From NCBI GenBank assembly GCA_938010785.1, contig CALLVC010000006.1, forward strand, positions 1 to 34,805: a DNA stretch of 34,805 nt, in the 5' to 3' direction. This DNA comes from an uncultured Saprospiraceae bacterium (lineage in GTDB: Bacteria; Bacteroidota; Bacteroidia; Chitinophagales; Saprospiraceae). Of the stretch, positions 9,912 through 16,919 are shown in pieces. Made by a program: the position numbers and the translations under genes. The number at the start of each line of letters is the position of its first letter. Position 1 is the first letter of the stretch. Under the pieces are notes generated by a model, which saw nothing but the letters and a program-made list of their open reading frames with translations, made no database searches and was not told where the DNA came from.

Positions 9912-11201
9912 TCATAAAGCTATAAATTGGTTGTCAATGGTCAAACTCAATGGCAGTAACTTTTCTCCTGACCATTCGCCAAATATATTTACTGGATGCC
10001 CTCCACTTGCTGCCAAAATTTTCCATTTAGCTTTTTCATTATGAAATACTGGAATTATTTTTTTGTCTTTATCTAATAATAATAATTGGTCTTTTTCAAT
10101 AATCGGAATTATTCCTTCGAGACTACACGGAAAGGCTATTTGCCATGGATTTGCTGCTAAGTTTTGCGAATAAAAGGTAAGGTATTCTGTAAAAGTCTCA
10201 AAACCTATTATCCGCTTGACTCTTCGGTCTAAAACGAGTTTGTCTTTAACTGCAATCCGTAGTGGAGCATTCGAAGGGTAAAAAACGACTTGGCCCACAA
10301 ATACATTTCCCTTTCTATAATTAGCTGAATAGGGATGTCGCCCAAAAGCAAAATCAAGGATTAGTCCATAACGGTTCGTTTCAAATCCAAGCACCCAAGT
10401 CCTCCTAAAATTTAATTTTTCTTCTACTCCCTCTAATTGTCCAAGTACCATCCAAGTATCTTTGACCGTTTGTCCGTATTGGAATAACTCTTCTTTTTTG
10501 GTACTCACCCCCGCCACACTCAATAAATCTTGCTGAATATTTAAAGGCAATTCATCCATTTTCCTCAAACCGCGAATCAATAAATAATAGGCAGTTAATT
10601 CAGACAATACTTTTGCTGGCCAATCTTCATCCGAACCAATTAGTATGGGGATATTTTTTATCCGCTTCCCTATTGCACTTAATTGCGCATCGTGAATCCG
10701 AGCGGAAATCGAAGTCCAATAAGAGAAAGGTTGTTGTTCTAAAGCTGCTATTCCTTGACGAAGTGTATCCAATAACCAATTTTCTAATTCATCTAAACCT
10801 GACACCATCCTGTCAAGCCGTTTAGAAAAGTTCTTCTGTCGATTTTCTGCATTGGACTGCACTTGTTCTGGTGTTTGGTCTTTGGCTGGAGGTGCTCCTT
10901 TTTGTACCCAATCTGCTACCCATTCTGGCAAATCTTCTGTGCGTGTAAAAACATCCGTTTGGTCGGCCAATAATATAGATAGTGCGATGGCATGTTTGCA
11001 TGGATATTTTCTACTAGCGCAATTGCATTTAAAAGTCTGAGTCTTTTTTTGGAAGGCTACTTTATAATAGGTTAGACCTTTACTCTTACATTCCCCCCAG
11101 AAAACGGAAGCATTCCCTCCTAAGGCTCGCCAAAATTTAGTAGTGGTTAGTTTTTTAGCACGGTCAGCGGTCGCTGAATCGGGAGCAAGTTTTAAGGACA
11201 A
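9912..11201 (-). CDS. SWIM zinc-finger domain-containing protein
   Basis: 429 aa; SWIM motif CxCx(n)CxH in TFKCNCASRKYPCKHAIALSILLA. Confidence 0.85.
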   Translation of the reverse strand: MSLKLAPDSATADRAKKLTTTKFWRALGGNASVFWGECKSKGLTYYKVAFQKKTQTFKCNCASRKYPCKHAIALSILLADQTDVFTRTEDLPEWVADWVQKGAPPAKDQTPEQVQSNAENRQKNFSKRLDRMVSGLDELENWLLDTLRQGIAALEQQPFSYWTSISARIHDAQLSAIGKRIKNIPILIGSDEDWPAKVLSELTAYYLLIRGLRKMDELPLNIQQDLLSVAGVSTKKEELFQYGQTVKDTWMVLGQLEGVEEKLNFRRTWVLGFETNRYGLILDFAFGRHPYSANYRKGNVFVGQVVFYPSNAPLRIAVKDKLVLDRRVKRIIGFETFTEYLTFYSQNLAANPWQIAFPCSLEGIIPIIEKDQLLLLDKDKKIIPVFHNEKAKWKILAASGGHPVNIFGEWSGEKLLPLSLTIDNQFIAL

Positions 11202-11204
11202 TGG

Positions 11205-11296
11205 TGAGTGGTTAGTGGTGAGTTGTAAGTGGTTAATTGTTAGTGGTTAGTGGTGAGTGATTTAAAACTAACCACTAACAACTAACCACTAACAAC
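11205..11296. repeat. Degenerate GTTAGTGG-type tandem/inverted repeat between rnc and the SWIM gene
   Basis: Repeats of GTGGTTAGTGGTGAG followed by inverted ACTAACCACTAACAACTAACCACTAACAAC. Confidence 0.8.
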
Positions 11297-11298
11297 TA

Positions 11299-12045
11299 CT
11301 AAGCTACTGCTGCTGGTTGCATTCCGCTCTTTATACCTAATTGGGATAAAGCTCGTTCGGAAGCAATTTGCTCAGCACTTTTCTTGTTGAAATCATCTGC
11401 AGTTCCTACTTTTTCACCATCTACTAAAACAGCCACTTTAAAGCGGTCTCTTTTTTCGAATTTGTAGCGAGCAAGTACTTTGTAGGACACCGTATGTCCA
11501 TTTTTCTGCGACCATTCCAATAACTGACTTTTGTAATTATCATCCGTTACTTCTAATTCATGGATGTCCAAATACCGACGAAGAATCTTTTTGACAACGT
11601 ATTGCTTCGTTTTGTTGTATCCTTTTTCAACGTAAATTGCGCCGACTAAGGCTTCTACTGCATTCCCCAACATCGACCGACTTAAGCGAGTATTATTATA
11701 CTCTGCTAATAAAACATCTAATCCCATCTTATCACCAATTTGATTTAAGGATTTTCGTTTTACAATTTTAGAACGCATTTTTGTTAAGAAACCTTCATTG
11801 CTGTTTGGATATTTTTTAAATAAATATTCCGCCACAATAGTTCCTAAAACAGCATCGCCTAAATACTCTAAACGTTCGTTGTTTTGAATAGCATATCCTT
11901 TTTGGGAAGAGGTCGATTTGTGGAAAAAGGCCAATTTGTAAAGCCCCAAATTTGATGGGGTGTAGCCAATAATTCCTCTCAATCTGTGGGTAAATGCTTT
12001 GTCTTTGGAAAAATAATAATTGTAAATCTGCTTAATAAAGCTCAC
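11299..12045 (-). CDS. rnc: Ribonuclease III
   Basis: 248 aa; RNase III signature NERLEYLGDAVLGTIVAEYLF and C-terminal dsRBD (DDNYKSQLLEWSQKNGHTVSYKVL...KKSAEQIASERALSQL). Confidence 0.96.
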   Translation of the reverse strand: MSFIKQIYNYYFSKDKAFTHRLRGIIGYTPSNLGLYKLAFFHKSTSSQKGYAIQNNERLEYLGDAVLGTIVAEYLFKKYPNSNEGFLTKMRSKIVKRKSLNQIGDKMGLDVLLAEYNNTRLSRSMLGNAVEALVGAIYVEKGYNKTKQYVVKKILRRYLDIHELEVTDDNYKSQLLEWSQKNGHTVSYKVLARYKFEKRDRFKVAVLVDGEKVGTADDFNKKSAEQIASERALSQLGIKSGMQPAAVA

Positions 12046-12140
12046 ACTAAATAATGTTTTGAATAAAAAGAATCACTGTAAATGATGAGACGCATCCCAC
12101 CAAGCAAGTATGAAAACAAATTAGTATCGGCTTTAAAATA

Positions 12141-12334
12141 TAAGTACGTGGACACAATTATCTTATATTTTATGACTGGCACTTTTCAATTTTGGCACCC
12201 CATCCGCAAGCGGTTCACAAACCGTGTTTGCTCATGTTATTTTTTGTAGCAATAGCTGTACTATTACTACAAAAAATGCCTCGTCTAAATCAAAAATTAG
12301 TCAAAAATTAAATTTAATTATGTCCAAGTACTTA
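12141..12334. repeat. Inverted-repeat element 1 between fabF and rnc
   Basis: TAAGTACGTGGACACAATTA (12141-12160) vs TAATTATGTCCAAGTACTTA (12315-12334), 18/20; contains an inner hairpin ATTTTTTGTAGCAATAG-CTGTA-CTATTACTACAAAAAAT (12239-12277), 16/17. Confidence 0.85.
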
Positions 12335-12335
12335 G

Positions 12336-12453
12336 AATAATTAGATTTTAAGTGTTGATAGCAGTAACCACCAAAGTAGTTGCTAATAGTATTTGTACTA
12401 AAAGCACGCTTAATTTAATTTTTACTGGCTTCTGGTCCTAAAATCTAATTATT
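12336..12453. repeat. Inverted-repeat element 2 between fabF and rnc
   Basis: AATAATTAGATTTTA (12336-12350) and TAAAATCTAATTATT (12439-12453), 15/15; begins two bases after element 1 ends. Confidence 0.85.
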
Positions 12454-12707
12454 ATAAGGTTAAAGCCTACCCTAAATAATGCTTAATTACCCCATTAATC
12501 ATAAAATTCATTATATGATATGGAAATAAAAAAACAATATGACAAACAACTAGTCTAGTTGGATAGATACTATCCAAACCTTTGACATCAATCGTTTCTC
12601 AAAAATACTAGCAGTTTTGAATAACATGGTTTCAATTAAGAAGATATCTTAACCTTAAAGTGTGGAGCTTTTAATTCGGGGAAGTAGGCAGATTGATTAG
12701 AAAAATC

Positions 12708-12853
12708 TAGTTTAAGTATTCAAAATACCCTTTAAACACTTTGCGGTGAATGCGGCTTCACTGCAGAGTGTAAGATTCTGGGCGCTATAGTGAATTTTTT
12801 ATAAAAAAAATTAATTATAGCTACAGAAAAGTTTATTTTAAATACTTAAACCA
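12708..12853. repeat. Inverted-repeat element 3 between fabF and rnc
   Basis: TAGTTTAAGTATTCAAAATA (12708-12727) vs TATTTTAAATACTTAAACCA (12834-12853), 18/20; inner hairpin CACTTTGCGGTGAA/TTCACTGCAGAGTG (12737-12770). Confidence 0.8.
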
Positions 12854-13011
12854 TCCTACAAAAACTAAATGCTCGGTTTCAGCTACTTTATAGCTAAACT
12901 TAAATGGTTAAAATTTCAATAATTGAGGAAGCAAAACCTCCATTTATATCGGTTTTGCTAGAAATAGACCGATTTTACCATTGAAATACTCTGCAATTTA
13001 TAAAAAAATAC

Positions 13012-14253
13012 TTACAATTTCTTAAAAATTACTGAGGCATTGTGGCCTCCGAAACCAAAAGTATTACTTAACATTGCGTTTACAGGCTTTTCCTGTGCTG
13101 TATTAAAGGTAAAGTCTAATTTATTATCAATCTCAGGATCGTCAGTGAAGTGATTAATTGTAGGAGGAATGAATCCCTCTTTTATGGCAAGAATTCCAGC
13201 TACTGCCTCTACGGCACCGGCAGCGCCTAGTAAATGTCCTGTCATGGATTTAGTTGAGCTAATGTTTAGATTATAGGCATGCTCCCCAAAAACATCTTTT
13301 ATCGCCTTAGATTCCGCAACGTCTCCTAAAGGCGTCGATGTTCCATGGACATTTACGTAGTTAATTTCGTCAGGGTTCATTTTTGCGTCAGCTAATGCTA
13401 ATTTCATCACATTTTTTGCCCCTAAGCCATCTGGATGTGGCGCAGTCATGTGATGAGCATCAGCAGACATCCCACCCCCCATTACTTCTGCATATATTTT
13501 GGCGCCTCTTTTCTTGGCGTGTTCGTACTCTTCTAAAATAAGGCAAGCAGCTCCTTCTCCTAATACAAACCCATCTCGGTCTACATCAAATGGTCGAGAA
13601 GCTGTTTTGTAATCATCATTTCTTGTGGACAATGCCTTCATGGCGTTAAAACCACCAATCCCTGTTTGGGAAGTAACTGCTTCTGAACCTCCCGTTACAA
13701 TCATTTTTGAACGCCCCATTCGGATAGCATCCATTGCTGAAAGTATAGCATTTGTTGAAGAGGCACACGCAGAAACCGTCGCATAATTGGGTCCTCTAAA
13801 ACCGTATTTTATAGAAATCATTCCTGGCGCAATGTCAGGAATCATTTTTGGAATCATAAATGGATTAAAACGCGGTGTACCACTTCCAAGTGCATGAGCT
13901 ATTACATTTTCTTCTAGTACATTTAATCCTCCAATTCCAGACCCCCATATTACCCCGACACTATCCATATCCAATTTCTCCAAATCTATTCCACAGTCTT
14001 GGATTGCTTCTTCGGCAACAAAAATGGCAAATTGAGTAAAAAGGTCCATTCTTCGTGATTCCCTTCTGTGAATTAGGGTCGAAGGGTCGAAACCTTTAAC
14101 CTCACAAGCAAATTGAGTTTTAAACTCTGTTGCGTCAAAACGGGTAATCATATTCGCTCCACTCACTCCGTTCTTCAGACCTTCAGAATATTCTTTTAAG
14201 GTATTGCCAATAGGAGTCAAAGCTCCCAAACCGGTTACAACAACTCTTTTCAT
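13012..14253 (-). CDS. fabF: 3-oxoacyl-[acyl-carrier-protein] synthase II
   Basis: 413 aa; MKRVVVTGLGALTPIGN, ATVSACASSTNAI (active Cys), NVHGTSTPLGDVAE and KSMTGHLLGAAGAVEA. Confidence 0.97.
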   Translation of the reverse strand: MKRVVVTGLGALTPIGNTLKEYSEGLKNGVSGANMITRFDATEFKTQFACEVKGFDPSTLIHRRESRRMDLFTQFAIFVAEEAIQDCGIDLEKLDMDSVGVIWGSGIGGLNVLEENVIAHALGSGTPRFNPFMIPKMIPDIAPGMISIKYGFRGPNYATVSACASSTNAILSAMDAIRMGRSKMIVTGGSEAVTSQTGIGGFNAMKALSTRNDDYKTASRPFDVDRDGFVLGEGAACLILEEYEHAKKRGAKIYAEVMGGGMSADAHHMTAPHPDGLGAKNVMKLALADAKMNPDEINYVNVHGTSTPLGDVAESKAIKDVFGEHAYNLNISSTKSMTGHLLGAAGAVEAVAGILAIKEGFIPPTINHFTDDPEIDNKLDFTFNTAQEKPVNAMLSNTFGFGGHNASVIFKKL

Positions 14254-14338
14254 AAGATATTGATGATTTTATAGAGGTTCACAATCAGAAAGCGCTTGCT
14301 TTCTAATTCAGAAAATTAAATGTATTATCTTAAAGCTA

Positions 14339-14386
14339 TAAAACCGCAAAGTATCTACAATAGTATGTAAATACTTTACGGTTCTA
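14339..14386. repeat. Hairpin between acpP and fabF
   Basis: TAAAACCGCAAAGTAT opposite ATACTTTACGGTTCTA, 14/16 complement. Confidence 0.65.
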
Positions 14387-14498
14387 TGAAGAGCAATTAG
14401 ATACTATTTTTTTTGCTTGATTGTATAAAACCTTTACAAGCCTAATTGTTCAATTGCTCCCAATTTTAAGATGTCTTTTGCTGTCTAATCTCTACTGA

Positions 14499-14735
14499 TT
14501 ACTTAGTTTGCTCAGTCAAGTATGTAACTGCATCTCCTACAGTTTGTATCTTTTCTGCGCTTTCATCAGGAATAGAGATATCGAATTCTTTTTCAAATTC
14601 CATAATCAGCTCTACAGTATCTAAAGAATCAGCTCCTAAATCATTAGTAAAGCTTGCTTCTCCAGTAACTTCTGATTCGTCGACTCCTAATTTATCGACA
14701 ATAATTTTTGCTACTCTTTCTTGAACGTTTGACAT
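14499..14735 (-). CDS. acpP: Acyl carrier protein
   Basis: 78 aa; phosphopantetheine site [21 protein letters not shown]; directly upstream of fabF. Confidence 0.97.
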   Translation of the reverse strand: MSNVQERVAKIIVDKLGVDESEVTGEASFTNDLGADSLDTVELIMEFEKEFDISIPDESAEKIQTVGDAVTYLTEQTK

Positions 14736-15156
14736 ATCAATTCACTTTAGATTAATTAAATGCGCTGCAAAATAAAACATTACTCCTTTGATAACCAAAA
14801 GTTTAAGTTCTTTTTTTTACAACTAAATACCTAAACACCTGATTATTAACTATTAATACATCTACAAAAACAGACAACATAATAGCCTTTGTAGCACACC
14901 AAGTATTTAGTATAATTTTAAATTCGGACTACAATCCTAATAATAGACTGTTTACTTAGGGCCTTGTCACTTATTTTAACATAATCTTAAACTATTAAGC
15001 TAATTATATTTGGTTTGGCACTTTTTTTAACTTTTTTGAAAATCTTTTATTTTTATTACCCCTTTATTCCTTTACTTTTTTTCAATTCTGAAACAGATTC
15101 GTCCACTAATTGAAAAAAAAAACGCGCTTTTCACTTTTAATCTGGAAGAGAAGAAT

Positions 15157-15164
15157 TACATTTG
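15157..15164 (+). promoter_or_regulatory. -7 motif (TACATTTG) upstream of pyk
   Basis: Matches TAnnTTTG, about 110 nt before the pyk ATG. Confidence 0.45.
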
Positions 15165-15273
15165 CCTTTTAATTATTGTACTTTTTACACTTAGTCTTAT
15201 TTTGAGTACCCTAATTATTAGTTTATTACCCTTCTTTTTACCAAGTAATTCCGCTAAACTGTAAAAATAAAGT

Positions 15274-16707
15274 ATGAAAATAGTAGATCATCAAAATACC
15301 AAAATTGTTGCAACTGTAGGACCAGCTTGTAGTTCTTATGATAAATTATTAGAATTAGCTGCTGCTGGTGTAAATATCTTTAGGTTGAACTTTTCCCATG
15401 GTACACATGAGGATCACTTGAAAGTTATCAATCATGTTACCGCTATTAACGAAAAACATAACCTATATATTGGTATCCTTGCAGATTTACAAGGTCCTAA
15501 ATTGAGAGTAGGAAAAATTGAAAATAACAAACTTCCTATTAAAGCGGGTCAGATTCTAACCTTTGTCAACGAAGAATGCATCGGAAATGCGGAGAAAATC
15601 TATATGAGCTATCAACAATTTGCTCAAGATGTGCAAGTTGGAGAAAAGGTTTTAGTAGATGATGGTAAACTAGAATTTGAAGTAGTCGAGACTAATGGCA
15701 CCGATACCGTCAAATTAAAAGTACTCTTTGGTGGAGTCCTTTCTTCTAATAAAGGCGTTAATTTACCCAACACAAAAATATCCTTACCTTCCATGACGGA
15801 AAAGGATGAAAGAGATTTAGCTTTTATTTTAACTCAACCTGTTAACTGGATTGCTTTATCTTTTGTGAGGTCTGGAAAAGACATGAAGCGATTAGCCAAG
15901 AAAATTAAAGCAGCGAAGCACCCTGCCAAAACTATTGCTAAAGTTGAAAAACCTGAAGCCATTGATGCCATTGATGCGATTATCGCTAATTCCAATGCGA
16001 TTATGGTGGCTCGGGGAGATTTAGGTATTGAGGTGCCTATGGAAAGACTTCCTACCTTACAAAAAGATATTGTACGGAGATGTAACCAACGTTCTAGACC
16101 GGTTATCGTAGCAACTCAGATGATGGATAGTATGATTGAAAATCCTTCACCAACCAGAGCAGAAATTACCGATGTGGCTAATGCGGTTTTGGATGGTGCA
16201 GATGCCGTAATGCTTAGTGGAGAAACTTCTGTCGGTAAACATCCTACTTTAGTGGTGCAAAGTATGAATAAGATTATTGCCGAAACTGAAAAGCACTTCT
16301 CTTTTGTCGGAAAACGACCTAAACCAGCTAAAAAATCAAGAACCTTCTTCTCGGATGCTATGTGCCTGAATGCAGCAAAACTGTCTGAAGATATTAATGC
16401 AAAGGCCATTATTGGAATGACTTCTTCTGGATATACTGCTTTTAAAGTATCTAGTTTCCGTCCTAAAGCAGAAATTTTTATCTTTTCTGACCAAGATTAC
16501 ATGTTGGCTACCCTTAATCTTGTTTGGGGCGTAAAGTGTTTCTATTACGATAAGTTCACTACGACCGACGGTACTATCGCTGATGTAACAGAAATTCTGA
16601 AAATGAAAGGAGAACTTGCTAAAGGAGATACCGTTGTCAACCTTGCAAGTATGCCGATACTACAACGTCATAGAACGAATATGATGAAGATTACAGTTGT
16701 AGACTAG
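15274..16707 (+). CDS. pyk: Pyruvate kinase
   Basis: 477 aa; TKIVATVGPAC, FRLNFSHGTHEDH, IMVARGDLGIEVP, ATQMMDSMIENPSPTRAEITDVANAVLDGADAVMLSGETSVGK. Confidence 0.97.
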   Translation: MKIVDHQNTKIVATVGPACSSYDKLLELAAAGVNIFRLNFSHGTHEDHLKVINHVTAINEKHNLYIGILADLQGPKLRVGKIENNKLPIKAGQILTFVNEECIGNAEKIYMSYQQFAQDVQVGEKVLVDDGKLEFEVVETNGTDTVKLKVLFGGVLSSNKGVNLPNTKISLPSMTEKDERDLAFILTQPVNWIALSFVRSGKDMKRLAKKIKAAKHPAKTIAKVEKPEAIDAIDAIIANSNAIMVARGDLGIEVPMERLPTLQKDIVRRCNQRSRPVIVATQMMDSMIENPSPTRAEITDVANAVLDGADAVMLSGETSVGKHPTLVVQSMNKIIAETEKHFSFVGKRPKPAKKSRTFFSDAMCLNAAKLSEDINAKAIIGMTSSGYTAFKVSSFRPKAEIFIFSDQDYMLATLNLVWGVKCFYYDKFTTTDGTIADVTEILKMKGELAKGDTVVNLASMPILQRHRTNMMKITVVD

Positions 16708-16762
16708 GAAATTTAAAATCGAAAATTATAAATGTAAAATCTAAAAGTAGGGCAAAGCACCT

Positions 16763-16787
16763 AGTTCAAGTTCAAGTTCAAGTTCAA
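16763..16787. repeat. AGTTCA tandem repeat
   Basis: AGTTCAAGTTCAAGTTCAAGTTCAA, four consecutive copies after pyk. Confidence 0.9.
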
Positions 16788-16831
16788 ACTTTGAGCTTAA
16801 TCAAATACTTTTTAGACTTTATAATTTATAC

Positions 16832-16869
16832 AAAAACCCGAATGGATATAACTTTCCATTCGGGTTTTT
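16832..16869 (+). terminator. Terminator after pyk (likely bidirectional, convergent genes)
   Basis: AAAAACCCGAATGGA-TATAACTT-TCCATTCGGGTTTTT, 15/15 bp. Confidence 0.88.
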
Positions 16870-16919
16870 CTATTCCAACTTTTAAATGTAGAATTTTACA
16901 TTTGAAATTTTACATTTCT

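Noticed and set aside
11205-11296. GTTAGTGG repeats as CRISPR or regulatory array
   Set aside because: No spacers and highly degenerate units; best described as low-complexity tandem/inverted repeat.
16116-16409. 97-aa minus-strand ORF inside pyk
   Set aside because: Antisense shadow of a conserved pyruvate kinase frame.
16763-16787. Tandem AGTTCA units as a possible CRISPR
   Set aside because: Contiguous 6-bp repeat without spacers; a simple sequence repeat. No CRISPR array or cas gene anywhere in the window.
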